From contig NZ_JAPPTI010000001.1 of the NCBI RefSeq assembly GCF_027587025.1, forward strand, positions 124,001 to 188,000: DNA of 64,000 nucleotides, given 5' to 3'. The notes beneath the pieces were generated by a model that saw only the letters and a program-made list of their open reading frames with translations, was not told the origin of the DNA and searched no databases. Origin of the DNA: Vibrio sp. LaRot3. GTDB taxonomy: Bacteria; Pseudomonadota; Gammaproteobacteria; Enterobacterales; Vibrionaceae. Below are positions 41,460 through 50,686 of this stretch, in pieces. The stretch's first letter is position 1; the number at the start of each line of letters is the position of its first letter. Position numbers and translations under genes: made by a program.

Positions 41460-41490
41460 AGGATAAACCTTTCCTCAAGGGTAAGGTCAA
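41460..41490 (-). promoter_or_regulatory. CueR/MerR-type promoter of copA
   Basis: On the minus strand, TTGACC (41485-41490) and TATCCT (41460-41465) are separated by 19 bases. The spacer holds the dyad ACCTTACCC...GGAAAGGT. Stretched spacing with such a dyad is the hallmark of MerR-family copper promoters and closely matches the E. coli copA promoter as I recall it. No cueR gene is in the window. Confidence 0.85.
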
Positions 41491-41905
41491 GCATGAGTAT
41501 TAACTATTTTCCGATTTGGTTTTTTCTTGAGTTAGAGAGATTTTGACGTTTTTTCTTGCGACTCATTTCAAGGTTTTTTTAGGTGAATTATAAAGTTCCG
41601 TCAATTCTTCAAAAAGTTGCGTGATGCATATAACGAACTGAGCGCGATTTGGTTACAAAGTGACACTTAAAAGCTAAATCGCCGTTTTTATGTTTTTATA
41701 TTTGATTGTAAGTATTTGTTTTTATGGTGTTTATGTTTGTTTTGTTTTCTTCACTTTGAAGCTGATCAGATTCTAATTGGGTTAATTTTTTGCTGATAAA
41801 AAAGTTTGCCAACATGCTCCCCGTCCATAAATCGTTCCCCTCGAATCCAATCAGTGAGGAGAGGGGAACGGAAAAACAACTAAAAAACATAAAGGGGTTA
41901 ATTTT
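41491..41905. other. Upstream region of the second porin
   Basis: About 415 bases without a gene, T-rich in the middle (41690-41760). It should contain the porin promoter and a long leader. The only well-defined structure is the hairpin at 41833-41870. Confidence 0.6.
41833..41870 (+). promoter_or_regulatory. Leader hairpin upstream of the second porin
   Basis: CGTTCCCCTC and GAGGGGAACG form a perfect 10-bp stem with an 18-nt loop, ending 35 bases before the porin ATG. Position and composition resemble the hairpin before the first porin. Confidence 0.6.
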
Positions 41906-42982
41906 ATGTCTCACTTTAAGAAAACACTTCTAGGCGCGGCTATTGCAGCTACTACCATGGCCGCTGGTAGCGCTAACGCTTACATGCTTGGCGATCCAAA
42001 CGACGCCAACGTAGAAGTGTACGGTGTGGTTTCTATCTCAGCAGTGGATTATGGTTCAAAGAAATTTGAAAACAATGAAGAAGTAACTGCTGATGGTATG
42101 GTATTCGAAAACGAATCTCGTGTTGGTTTCCGTGCTGCTAAAACCATGACTGATGACGTTGAAGCATTCATGCAAATCGAATCAGGCTGGGTATTGGATG
42201 ACGGTGCTAAGCTAGGTAACCGCGATACGTTCGTTGGTTTCCGCGGTGATGATTGGGGTTCAGTTCGTTTTGGTCGTATGTTGACACCTATGTACGAGTT
42301 GGTTGACTGGCCTTACTCTGCTTCGAACCTAAGCATGACGTTTGACCGCGGTTGGCGTGAAGGTGAACGCTTTAACTTTGACCGTAAGAGCCAAATGGCA
42401 CGTTACGATTCTCCAATGTTCGGTGATATGGTCAAGTTCAGCTTAGCTGGTGGTAATGGTAGCTCAAACGATAAAGACTCGAACTTCTTCGGTGGTTCTG
42501 TATCGGTAACTCCACATGAGAAAATCACTTTACATGCAGCATTTGAAACTGCTGATGACACTGATTTTGATGCAAACCTAGTAGGTGATACTTCAGCATA
42601 CTTTGGTGGTGTTGAGTTCCGTCTAACTGACAACTGGAATATCTTGGGTGCTTACAAAACGGCTGATTTTGAAGCAACAGAAGCTGGTGGTGCATACAAA
42701 GAACGTGATATCACTGCATACTCAATCCAAACTAACTACTACATGGGTGACATGAACTTCCGTCTAGGTTACGCAGACCAAGATGGTGATACGGATAACC
42801 AAAATGATAAGACTCTAGACTTCTCAAGTATTAGTGGTGAAGTAGGTTACTCATTCAATTCTGTATACACTTTCCTACGTATTGCGCAGCACAGTGGGAC
42901 ATACCGTACTGGTAGCGGTTCATTCACTGGTCAAGACTACGATGATGTGATGGTTCGTATTGGTACAGAGTGGACATTCTAA
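41906..42982 (+). CDS. Outer membrane porin (second copy type)
   Basis: A 358-residue general porin. The signal peptide ends near ANA-YML and the protein ends in EWTF with the terminal phenylalanine. Motifs shared with the first porin are ESRVGFR, NRDTFVGF and RFGRML, though overall similarity is moderate. AAGGGG precedes the ATG. It is followed by a terminator and a UPF0319 gene, the same arrangement as at 19257-21113. ToxR control is plausible for a Vibrio porin but was not demonstrated from sequence. Confidence 0.92.
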   Translation: MSHFKKTLLGAAIAATTMAAGSANAYMLGDPNDANVEVYGVVSISAVDYGSKKFENNEEVTADGMVFENESRVGFRAAKTMTDDVEAFMQIESGWVLDDGAKLGNRDTFVGFRGDDWGSVRFGRMLTPMYELVDWPYSASNLSMTFDRGWREGERFNFDRKSQMARYDSPMFGDMVKFSLAGGNGSSNDKDSNFFGGSVSVTPHEKITLHAAFETADDTDFDANLVGDTSAYFGGVEFRLTDNWNILGAYKTADFEATEAGGAYKERDITAYSIQTNYYMGDMNFRLGYADQDGDTDNQNDKTLDFSSISGEVGYSFNSVYTFLRIAQHSGTYRTGSGSFTGQDYDDVMVRIGTEWTF

Positions 42983-43023
42983 TCGAGTGTTAACAATAAA
43001 AGTTTATTAGTCTTTTAATATTG

Positions 43024-43051
43024 ATCCCTCTCTTGCTTCGAAGAGAGGGAT
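43024..43051 (+). terminator. Hairpin between second porin and UPF0319 gene
   Basis: ATCCCTCTCTT and AAGAGAGGGAT form a perfect 11-bp stem, followed by ATTTTG. The next gene begins about 40 bases later. Confidence 0.8.
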
Positions 43052-43092
43052 ATTTTGCTTGTTGGCGTTATATGTTTTGTGGAGAAAGTAGA

Positions 43093-43731
43093 ATGAAAAA
43101 AATCATCGCAGTAGCTCTTTGTGTAATGAGTGCAATGGCTCACGCTCAAGTGACAATTAAAACCGATAACCGAGTAGAGATTTTAGCGGTTAATCAAGAG
43201 ATTAATCAGATCCCGAATAAGGGCAAAGGGGATTTAAAGATCGCCAATGGTCTCAATCAACTACTGATTCGTGTCACTGCATTAGTAGATAGCAATGGTG
43301 GTAAAAAGAAATTCAACTCATCACCAATGGTGGTGTTATTTGAAGCTAGCGATCAGACTTTAGACTTAGAAACACCATTTGCAATCCGCGATGAGAGAGC
43401 TATTGAGAAATTTCAGCAGCAGCCATCAGTGAGTATCACTAGTAATGGTAACGCGGTGCCATTTGAAATGGATATTATTTATGATCAAACGTTCGCACTA
43501 ATCAAAGATTACAATGAAATGCTAGCGGGGTATAACCAATCTGGCTCAAACGCTTCGATTCAGGCCAAACCTAAAGCAGAGGCTCTAGTATTACCAGTGG
43601 CAGCTACAAAGAAAGCAGAAGGGGAAGCAATGCGTGCTGTAGAAGCGAGTATTGAGCAGCAATATTTGTCTTTAACTCCAGAGCAACGCCAAGCATTTAT
43701 CTCGTGGGCAGTGCAGCATATCAACGAATAA
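43093..43731 (+). CDS. UPF0319 (DUF2057) exported protein, second copy
   Basis: A 212-residue protein with a signal peptide ending near AHA-QVT. It shares the pattern LNQLLIRVTALVD and FNSSPMVVLFEASD with the protein at 20370-21113. The start at 43093 is chosen because GGAGAAAG lies just before it; an earlier frame opening at 43021 overlaps the hairpin. Only one C-terminal helical motif is present (LTPEQRQAFISWAV), against two in the paralogue. The function is unknown, but pairing with a porin may reflect an envelope role. Confidence 0.82.
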   Translation: MKKIIAVALCVMSAMAHAQVTIKTDNRVEILAVNQEINQIPNKGKGDLKIANGLNQLLIRVTALVDSNGGKKKFNSSPMVVLFEASDQTLDLETPFAIRDERAIEKFQQQPSVSITSNGNAVPFEMDIIYDQTFALIKDYNEMLAGYNQSGSNASIQAKPKAEALVLPVAATKKAEGEAMRAVEASIEQQYLSLTPEQRQAFISWAVQHINE

Positions 43732-43852
43732 CTACTTATTAACTGTTGAATAGCCCTAGCACCTTGTGTCCCTTGGGTATAAAATAACGCCCAATTTTAG
43801 TGCCGATGTTTATGACATCGGCGCGGTCATATAGACAATCAAGGTATTTTAC

Positions 43853-45280
43853 ATGACGGTTAAAACTCGTTTTGCTCCTAGCCCAACTGGCTACCTTCAC
43901 GTTGGTGGTGCTCGTACAGCACTTTACTCTTGGCTTTTCGCAAAGAACCAAGGCGGTGAATTCGTTCTGCGTATCGAAGATACGGACTTAGAACGTAACT
44001 CTCAAGAAGCGGTTGATGCAATCATTGAAGGCATGCAATGGATGGGTCTAGAGTGGAATGAAGGTCCTTACTTCCAATCTAAGCGTTTTGATCGTTACAA
44101 TGAAATGGTAGATAAGCTACTTGCTGAAGATAAAGCATACAAATGTTATGCATCTAAAGAGCTGCTAGAAGAAATTCGCGCAGAGCAAGAAGCAGCAAAA
44201 GAAATGCCTCGTTACGATGCGAATCACCCTAAAGTCGTTGCAGCAAACGCAGCGGCAAAAGAAGGCGATGCATTTGTGGTACGTTTCCGTAACCCTAAAG
44301 AAGGCAGCGTAGTATTTGATGATCAAATTCGTGGCCGTATCGAAATTTCTAACAGCCAGTTAGATGACCTAATCATCCGTCGTACTGATGGCGCACCAAC
44401 TTACAACTTCGTAGTAGTTGTTGATGACTGGGATATGGGTATCACTCACGTTGTTCGCGGTGAAGACCACATCAACAATACGCCTCGTCAAATCAATATT
44501 TACGAAGCACTAGGTGCTCCTGTACCTGTATTTGCTCACTGTGCAATGATCCTAGGTGATGACGGTGCAAAACTGTCTAAGCGTCATGGCGCTGTATCAG
44601 TAATGCAATACCGTGATGAAGGTTACCTACCAAACGCACTAAACAACTACTTAGTACGTCTTGGCTGGTCTCACGGTGACCAAGAAATCTTCTCTCAAGA
44701 AGAGATGATCAACCTGTTCAGCCTTGATGCGATTTCTAAGTCAGCATCTGCGTTTAACACTGACAAGCTATTGTGGTTAAACAACCACTACATCAAGACA
44801 TCTGATCCTGCATACGTGGCGGAACATCTACAGTGGCATTTAGATCAGCAAAATCTGAACGTAGAAAATGGCCCTGCGATTACAGAAGTTATCAAATTAG
44901 TAGGTGAGCGTTGTAATACGCTAGTAGAACTTGCTGAGCAAATCCGTTACTTCTACGAAGATTTCTCTGAGTTTGAAGCGGGCGCAGCGAAGAAACACCT
45001 TCGCGGCGTAGCAAAAGAGCCTCTAGAACTTGCTCTTGCTAAAGTTGAAGCGCTAGAAGCGTGGGAAACGGCAAGCATTAAAGACAACGTTATTGCTGCT
45101 GTTTGTGAAGAGCTAGAAATCGGCATGGGTAAAATCGGTATGCCACTTCGCGTAGCGGTAACGGGTGGTGGTCAATCGCCTTCAGTTGATGCTGTGATGG
45201 AGTTAGTTGGCAAAGAGCGTTGTATTGCTCGCATCAAAATGGCATTGGCTTTTATTGCTGAGCGTGAAGCTAACGCGTAA
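43853..45280 (+). CDS. gltX: Glutamate--tRNA ligase
   Basis: Charges tRNA-Glu. The 475-residue class I synthetase has its HIGH-type motif as [13 protein letters not shown] at the N-terminus and its KMSKS-type loop as GAKLSKRHG. The length and C-terminal helical domain fit a discriminating gammaproteobacterial GluRS. A hairpin GCCGATGT/ACATCGGC at 43802-43822 lies about 30 bases upstream. A strong terminator follows. Confidence 0.98.
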   Translation: MTVKTRFAPSPTGYLHVGGARTALYSWLFAKNQGGEFVLRIEDTDLERNSQEAVDAIIEGMQWMGLEWNEGPYFQSKRFDRYNEMVDKLLAEDKAYKCYASKELLEEIRAEQEAAKEMPRYDANHPKVVAANAAAKEGDAFVVRFRNPKEGSVVFDDQIRGRIEISNSQLDDLIIRRTDGAPTYNFVVVVDDWDMGITHVVRGEDHINNTPRQINIYEALGAPVPVFAHCAMILGDDGAKLSKRHGAVSVMQYRDEGYLPNALNNYLVRLGWSHGDQEIFSQEEMINLFSLDAISKSASAFNTDKLLWLNNHYIKTSDPAYVAEHLQWHLDQQNLNVENGPAITEVIKLVGERCNTLVELAEQIRYFYEDFSEFEAGAAKKHLRGVAKEPLELALAKVEALEAWETASIKDNVIAAVCEELEIGMGKIGMPLRVAVTGGGQSPSVDAVMELVGKERCIARIKMALAFIAEREANA

Positions 45281-45314
45281 TCAAAAAGTAATAACAGTAA
45301 GAAATGTGACAAGA

Positions 45315-45342
45315 CCGCAGCTATTGAGCTGCGGTTTTTTTA
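45315..45342 (+). terminator. gltX terminator
   Basis: ACCGCAGC and GCTGCGGT form an 8-bp stem with a 6-nt loop, followed by seven T. Confidence 0.9.
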
Positions 45343-45687
45343 TGCCGCGAAAATTTTTGGAATTTTCCCACAGCCTGAACTAGCTTTACTTGTGTCACGG
45401 GTGAGAAATTGCATAAGAAGTTTATATTATTTTAATAAATTTTATTTAATCTCCGGATTTGTGCGAGCCGCTGCACATAAAGGCCTCGTGGCCTACAAAA
45501 ATCTAAATTTAGCCGATAGTAGTGCTTCTATGCGTTTTCTTTCCCCTATTCAAAGCGTTATTTCTCGTTATAGTTCTTTCTCGTTGCTCTCTAAAATCAA
45601 TAAACGCAACGTTTTGGAAGTGATGAAAACAAGCACGTACCTACTTGGTAAAGCTTGCTCAAGTTAAATGGATTAAAGGAATTCATG
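45343..45687. other. Upstream region of the OmpA-family gene
   Basis: About 345 bases without a convincing gene. It includes two small leader hairpins, TGTGC/GCACA at 45460-45477 and AGGCC/GGCCT at 45481-45494. It probably forms a long untranslated leader, which in Vibrio ompA genes can be a small-RNA target. Confidence 0.5.
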
Positions 45688-46653
45688 ATGAAAAAATTAG
45701 CAGTGGTTATTTCAGCATCTCTCACCATGGTCGCCGGTAGCGCGTTAGCAGACCCTTATGTCGGCCTTAAAGCAGGGTACTCTTGGCTAGATGACGAATG
45801 TATCGCCGGACTATCGTGCGACGATAACGATTCTGCATCAGGCGGTATCTTCGCGGGGTATGATTTCAATGACTTTATCGCGCTTGAAGGGGGCTGGGAC
45901 TTCCTCGGTAAATTTACAGCTGCCGGTCTGAATGACGATAGTGTTGATGCATTTACACTGGCTCCTAAACTGAGCATGGGACTAACCGATGCGTTGGATG
46001 TATACGGTAAGCTTGGCGGCGCGTATGTCAATTATGGCGATGAGAATGACGCATCATTCTTAGGGGCGCTAGGGTTAGAATATGACATCATGGAAAATGG
46101 CGCTATTCGTCTGGAATATCAAGCACTGACTGATATCAACAACGATATCGTGCGAGCTTTTGCTAATACCACGACTTTAGGTTTTGTATATAAATTCGGT
46201 GGTTCTGAACCGGCGCCGGTACCTGTCGTTGTGGAAGAAGAAATGGTTGAAGAAGTCGTGGTCGAAGAGCCGGTAGTGATGACTAAAACCTTCACTACTT
46301 CACTTTTAGATACTGAAACCTTCGCGCTAAATAGCTCAGAGCTTAAAGCGGAAAGTGCGGCTAAGTTGGATGAGTTCGTTAAGCTATTGAATGAATTCCC
46401 ACAAGCGACTGTTGAAGTGGTTGGTCATACGGATTCTTCTGGCGCAGCAGCGTATAACCAAACCTTGTCTGAAAAGCGTGCTCAAGCTGTGGCTGATGCG
46501 TTAGCGAATCAAGGTATCGACCCTGCGCGTATTAGCGTAAGAGGTGAAGGTGAAGATAACCCAGTGGCGTCGAACTCGACCCGTGAAGGTCGCGCACAAA
46601 ACCGCCGTGTTGATGTGACTATCCCTGAGTTTGAGTATCAAGTTCAGCAATAG
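45688..46653 (+). CDS. OmpA-family outer membrane protein
   Basis: A 321-residue protein. The signal peptide ends near ALA-DPY. An eight-strand OmpA-like barrel spans to about residue 180, then comes a Pro/Val/Glu linker (PAPVPVVVEEEMVEEVVVEE) and a C-terminal OmpA domain that binds peptidoglycan. The domain motifs are VVGHTDSSGAAAYN and GRAQNRRVDV. The ATG at 45688 is preceded by AAAGGA; another ATG directly before it is equally possible. It anchors the outer membrane to the cell wall. Confidence 0.93.
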   Translation: MKKLAVVISASLTMVAGSALADPYVGLKAGYSWLDDECIAGLSCDDNDSASGGIFAGYDFNDFIALEGGWDFLGKFTAAGLNDDSVDAFTLAPKLSMGLTDALDVYGKLGGAYVNYGDENDASFLGALGLEYDIMENGAIRLEYQALTDINNDIVRAFANTTTLGFVYKFGGSEPAPVPVVVEEEMVEEVVVEEPVVMTKTFTTSLLDTETFALNSSELKAESAAKLDEFVKLLNEFPQATVEVVGHTDSSGAAAYNQTLSEKRAQAVADALANQGIDPARISVRGEGEDNPVASNSTREGRAQNRRVDVTIPEFEYQVQQ

Positions 46654-46670
46654 AGACAAAGTAGTATAAT

Positions 46671-46705
46671 AAAAGCCCCGTCAGCTTTCGTTGGCGGGGC
46701 TTTTT
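46671..46705 (+). terminator. OmpA-family gene terminator
   Basis: AAAAGCCCCG and CGGGGCTTTT form a 10-bp stem followed by T. It also has an A-run on the left, so it could work in both directions. Confidence 0.9.
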
Positions 46706-46816
46706 GATTCTTTAGTGCTGCGATGTTCTAAACAGTTAATGTTAATTGTTTTGAAAGCGCTATTTCACATCTGCTACTTCAAACACTATTTATTCAAATA
46801 CATTATTTTAAATGCA

Positions 46817-47323
46817 TTACTTTAAATCAATGCTGCTCAAGCGGCCCATGAACTCCAAGATCTCGAGGTTTTCTTTGTTTGCCTCAAGCAGCGCTTTTTT
46901 AGTTTTGCTGTAAGCCCCAAGGCGGCCATGTTTTTTTATCGAACACACCACACTGCGATAGATTAATTTACCGTTCTCATCATAGTTGCGCCAAGCCGCA
47001 ATGTAGCATTCGTCCTTAGCATCAGGGTTGTCTTTGGTTGGTCTAGGTTTGTAGATGATTTTCGGTTCAAGCGAGTGGGGTAAACGCGTCATCAAATAAG
47101 GATCTTTAAGCAACTTACGCCAAAAACGCCCCCACATCTCACTGCCTAATTCATTGCGCAGTTTGATGGCTTTTTTGAGGCCTTTTTTCTCACCCATTTT
47201 TATATAGCCAACGGAGCGATGCAAAACGGTATCGTCTGGTGTATGGATGTGAATTTTATAGGCGGTCTTAGCTTTGGAGATAAAGCGGTGTCCAGTATTG
47301 GTGATTAAGTTGCTCTTTGGCAT
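46817..47323 (-). CDS. Hypothetical basic protein, possible AP2-like repeats
   Basis: A 168-residue lysine- and arginine-rich protein. The ATG at 47323 is preferred over an in-frame TTG at 47398; no strong ribosome site is seen at either. Two stretches, YKIHIHTPDDTVLHRSVGYI with a following KAIKLRNELG, and CYIAAWRNYDENGKLIYRSV with a following KKALLEANKE, have the three-strand-plus-helix look of AP2/integrase-N-like DNA-binding domains. That reading is tentative. It stands alone between the OmpA-type gene and nagE. Confidence 0.65.
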   Translation of the reverse strand: MPKSNLITNTGHRFISKAKTAYKIHIHTPDDTVLHRSVGYIKMGEKKGLKKAIKLRNELGSEMWGRFWRKLLKDPYLMTRLPHSLEPKIIYKPRPTKDNPDAKDECYIAAWRNYDENGKLIYRSVVCSIKKHGRLGAYSKTKKALLEANKENLEILEFMGRLSSIDLK

Positions 47324-47663
47324 AGTTTTAAATGATATATTTATTATTAATTTAAAGGTTAAGCAAAGTCTGACTATTTTTAAAGCGTTAATACTCAATA
47401 AAGATAGTTCAATCTTGAGTTCTTGCCCATAAATGGCTGATCCTCACATTCCTCCTTTTTCTAACTCTCTCTTTTTTTGGTCAAAAAAATTGAACTCGGT
47501 CTGATTTCTGTCAGCCACTGTCTCGAAAATACACAATATTAATAAAAGTTAATCAAGTCACAAGACAACCTTAATTCTGAGCTGATTAGTATTTCAAACG
47601 GGGAAAAGCTGGACAGGTAACGTCCAGCAACAGATTGAAAACTAATAAAGACGAGGAACTAAG
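47324..47663. other. Upstream region of nagE
   Basis: About 340 bases without a gene if the ATG at 47323 is correct. It holds the nagE promoter and presumably sites for NagC and CRP. I looked for their palindromes and found only half-site-like words, so none is assigned. Confidence 0.5.
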
Positions 47664-49145
47664 GTGAACATACTTGGATATCTGCAAAAAATTGGTAAAG
47701 CCTTGATGGTACCAATTGCTGTACTTCCTGCTGGTGGTTTAATGCTTGGCTTAGGCTATGCGATTGACCCTGCCGGCTGGGGTGCAAACAGTACATTAGC
47801 AACAATTTTGGTCTTTGGCGGCAAAGGCATCATGGATAACCAAGCTTGGTTATTTGCAGTTGGTGTTGCATACGGCCTAGCGAAAGACAATAACGGTGCG
47901 GCTGCACTCTCTGGCCTATTGGGCTTGCTTATTATCGAAATGATAGTGGGCAACGTGGCGGTAATTTCGCAAATTACAGGTGTTCCAGTTGATCAAATGA
48001 GCCAAGCTCAAGTGATAGCATCTGGCGCAGCGGTAAGTGCTTTTACCGGTATCTTGATTGGTATTGTAGCGGCGACGCTCTATAACCGTTTCCATAACAT
48101 CCAGTTACCTGCGGTACTGGGTTTCTTTGGCGGACGTCGTTTTGTACCAATTGTTACCTCGTTTGCGGCCATTGGCATTAGCTTAGTCATGGTTTATGTA
48201 TGGCCTGTTGTTTATGGATCGCTAGTCAATTTCGGTATCGCGATTTCTGAAATGGGTGCAACGGGTGCCGGTCTGTATGGCTTCTTTAACCGTCTACTCA
48301 TTCCAGTTGGCTTACACCACGCACTAAACCAAGTGTTCATCTTTGATTTAGTTGGTATTAGTGACATTTCTAAATTCTGGTCTGGTACGGGTGAGCTAGG
48401 TGTTACTGGTATTTACCAAGGCGGTTTCTTCCCTGTAATGGGTTACGGTCTACCTGCTGCATGTTTGGCGATGTACCACTGTGCAAAACCAGAAAATAAA
48501 AAGAAAATTGGCGGTATTTTAGGTGCGTCAGCGTTTACAGCTATCTTAACGGGTGTAACTGAGCCAATTGAATTCGCATTCATGTTCGTTGCGCCTGTGC
48601 TGTACGTGATTCACGCAGCCTTGACAGCTCTTTCTATGTACATCGCAGCAAGCATGCAGTGGATTGCGGGCTTCACCTTTAGTGGCGGTTTGATTGACTT
48701 TGTGTTGTCCTTCAACCTACCTCTAGCAATGAAACCGTACATGCTGATCCTGCAAGGTCTATGCTTCTCAGTTATTTACTACTCAGTATTCCGCTTTGCA
48801 ATCATCAAGTTCGATCTGAAAACGCCGGGTCGTGAAGATGCTGATACGGCAGAGGTCGCCGCGGTAGGTACAAGCGAGAAAGCGGCTCAATATTTAAAAG
48901 CGCTAGGTGGTCATGCGAACCTAACCAGTATCGATTCGTGCATTACTCGCCTGCGTCTTTCGCTTAAAGATGTGTCGATTGCTGATGAAGCAACATTGAA
49001 AGCTCTTGGTGCAATGGGTGTGGTGAAAATTGGCGAAAACAATCTACAAGTAATTGTAGGTACTCAAGCTGAACAAATTGCTCATGAGATGAAACAAATC
49101 CCAGCATCGGAAGACCTATCAGGCGTGGCGCTACCTAGCCACTAA
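47664..49145 (+). CDS. nagE: PTS N-acetylglucosamine-specific IICB permease
   Basis: Imports and phosphorylates N-acetylglucosamine. The 493-residue protein has a multi-span IIC domain to about residue 390, with TEPIEFAFMFVAPVLY in the substrate region, and a IIB domain whose phosphorylated cysteine is C426 in SIDSCITRLRL. The IIA domain of E. coli NagE is absent, so phosphate must come from a separate IIA, most likely Crr. This suits a chitin-using marine Vibrio. Confidence 0.92.
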   Translation: MNILGYLQKIGKALMVPIAVLPAGGLMLGLGYAIDPAGWGANSTLATILVFGGKGIMDNQAWLFAVGVAYGLAKDNNGAAALSGLLGLLIIEMIVGNVAVISQITGVPVDQMSQAQVIASGAAVSAFTGILIGIVAATLYNRFHNIQLPAVLGFFGGRRFVPIVTSFAAIGISLVMVYVWPVVYGSLVNFGIAISEMGATGAGLYGFFNRLLIPVGLHHALNQVFIFDLVGISDISKFWSGTGELGVTGIYQGGFFPVMGYGLPAACLAMYHCAKPENKKKIGGILGASAFTAILTGVTEPIEFAFMFVAPVLYVIHAALTALSMYIAASMQWIAGFTFSGGLIDFVLSFNLPLAMKPYMLILQGLCFSVIYYSVFRFAIIKFDLKTPGREDADTAEVAAVGTSEKAAQYLKALGGHANLTSIDSCITRLRLSLKDVSIADEATLKALGAMGVVKIGENNLQVIVGTQAEQIAHEMKQIPASEDLSGVALPSH

Positions 49146-49168
49146 TAATAGGACCTTTCGACTCCTCT

Positions 49169-49195
49169 AGCCGAGCCATAGTGCTCGGCTTTTTT
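49169..49195 (+). terminator. nagE terminator
   Basis: AGCCGAGC and GCTCGGCT form an 8-bp stem with a 6-nt loop, followed by T5. Confidence 0.88.
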
Positions 49196-49396
49196 GATCG
49201 GGTAATCTAAACCTTTAAAACTAGACGTTCAGAGGATAGGTCGCGACCAAAAGGTTCTTGGGTTAACGTATAAGGACTTAGAGTAACTAAAGTGAGGAAT
49301 AGACTTGTCTTTAGTGGTTTTCGTGAGCGAGTAATCATGAAAGGAGAAGGTGCGAAGAGGAAGGTGGGCAATGTTTCATCGCCCAATAGATAGTGG

Positions 49397-50686
49397 TTAA
49401 TCAATATAGATACGGGCGCGTAGGCCAGGGTTATTGTCCCTTAAAATAAGCTGTGCATTATGGCGATGGACTACCGCATCGACCAGCGACAACCCAAGTC
49501 CGTTACCTTGTTCAGTTCGGCTTTTGTCCGCGCGATACATAGGCTGGCAAACATGCAGCTTATCTTCATCACTAATACCGATACCGCTATCGGCAATGGT
49601 TACGCCAAGCTGGTCAATGATCACTTCAATCTTGCCGTGGTTAGGCGTGTACTTCACTGCATTTTCTAACAAGTTGAATACTGCCCGAAACAGCAGGGAT
49701 GGGTCACCAGACAAGATGCAGGGTTGGTCTTCTCGCAATGAGAGGGCTTGCTGCTTTTGATCAGCGAGCGGCGTAACAAACTCAAGAGCATCGCGTGCAA
49801 TTTTCCCCAAGTCGACACTGGTTGATTTGATGTTGGTCTGGCCGCTATTGAGCTTGGCGATTTCCAACATGCTATTGAACAGTGACAAAATGAGCTCTAG
49901 TTCATCATGGCAGGCTGAGAACTGGTTTCTTTGCTGATCGTTCAGTTGTTCATCTTGAGAAAGAATTTCTTCTAGTCTCAGTTTCAATCGCGCCATAGGA
50001 GTGCGCATATCATGAGCGAGGCCTGTGGTGAGTGATTTTAAAGTGGCTTCGTTTTTTGCCATTTGCTCAATCATATAGTTGAGGTGGATGGCTAAAATAT
50101 CGAACTCATCATCTTGACGAGAGACGGGGAGTTTTACTTCTCGCTCACCACACAATACTCGGTTCATGGCTTGATTCACCATTTCTAGCCGACGCAAGAT
50201 CAGCACCGTAAAAAACAGCGCAGCAATGAGCATGATCGCACTGGGTAGTACTACCCCTGATATCACTAAAGGTATTAACGCCTTGCGATAGGCTTGCAGA
50301 ATGCTCTCATCAATACCGATCTCTAGCTGGTGAAAGTGACCTACGCTGATATTGGTTGCACCGCTTTTCAACTGGCTAATTGGATAGTAGTTACTGCTCT
50401 GCACGGGATCCATGTGTTCAATTAAGCGGTATTTGAACGGGGCATCAGTTGCTTGTTTGGTTTCAAGCAGCTTTTCGACTTCGGCTTTACTCTGCTGAGC
50501 AGCATATTGGAACTCGAGAATTTCATCATTAAGCTGATCCGCTAAGCGTTGGCGATGAAAGTTATCAGAATCAATATAAACTTGGCGAATCACAATCACA
50601 TTGATGATCGTGACTAAGGTGCATAAACCAATTAGCGTTTTGAATATGGATGAGCGGGATAGGGAATAGTCATCGACGAAGGACAT
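49397..50686 (-). CDS. Sensor histidine kinase (unassigned)
   Basis: A 429-residue membrane kinase. An N-terminal membrane helix, a periplasmic sensor of about 120 residues and a second helix (ISGVVLPSAIMLIAALFFTV) precede a HAMP region. The phosphorylated histidine is in GLAHDMRTPM and the ATPase boxes are NLLENAVKYTP, ADSGIGIS and GNGLGLSLV. The start at 50686 overlaps the response regulator stop by 17 bases; longer in-frame starts would run deeper into it. I do not recognise the sensor domain. Confidence 0.9.
   Translation of the reverse strand: MSFVDDYSLSRSSIFKTLIGLCTLVTIINVIVIRQVYIDSDNFHRQRLADQLNDEILEFQYAAQQSKAEVEKLLETKQATDAPFKYRLIEHMDPVQSSNYYPISQLKSGATNISVGHFHQLEIGIDESILQAYRKALIPLVISGVVLPSAIMLIAALFFTVLILRRLEMVNQAMNRVLCGEREVKLPVSRQDDEFDILAIHLNYMIEQMAKNEATLKSLTTGLAHDMRTPMARLKLRLEEILSQDEQLNDQQRNQFSACHDELELILSLFNSMLEIAKLNSGQTNIKSTSVDLGKIARDALEFVTPLADQKQQALSLREDQPCILSGDPSLLFRAVFNLLENAVKYTPNHGKIEVIIDQLGVTIADSGIGISDEDKLHVCQPMYRADKSRTEQGNGLGLSLVDAVVHRHNAQLILRDNNPGLRARIYID

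Noticed and set aside
45392..45667. 91-codon open frame upstream of the OmpA-type gene
   Set aside because: It starts with GTG, has no ribosome site, odd composition and no recognisable domain, and spans what looks like the ompA leader with small hairpins.
47399..47663. NagC or CRP operators before nagE
   Set aside because: Only partial half-sites (for example near GTCACA) are visible, below what I would defend.
49207..49404. 65-codon open frame overlapping the 3' end of the histidine kinase
   Set aside because: TTG start, low-complexity product and no ribosome site; it lies in the convergent nagE-kinase spacer.
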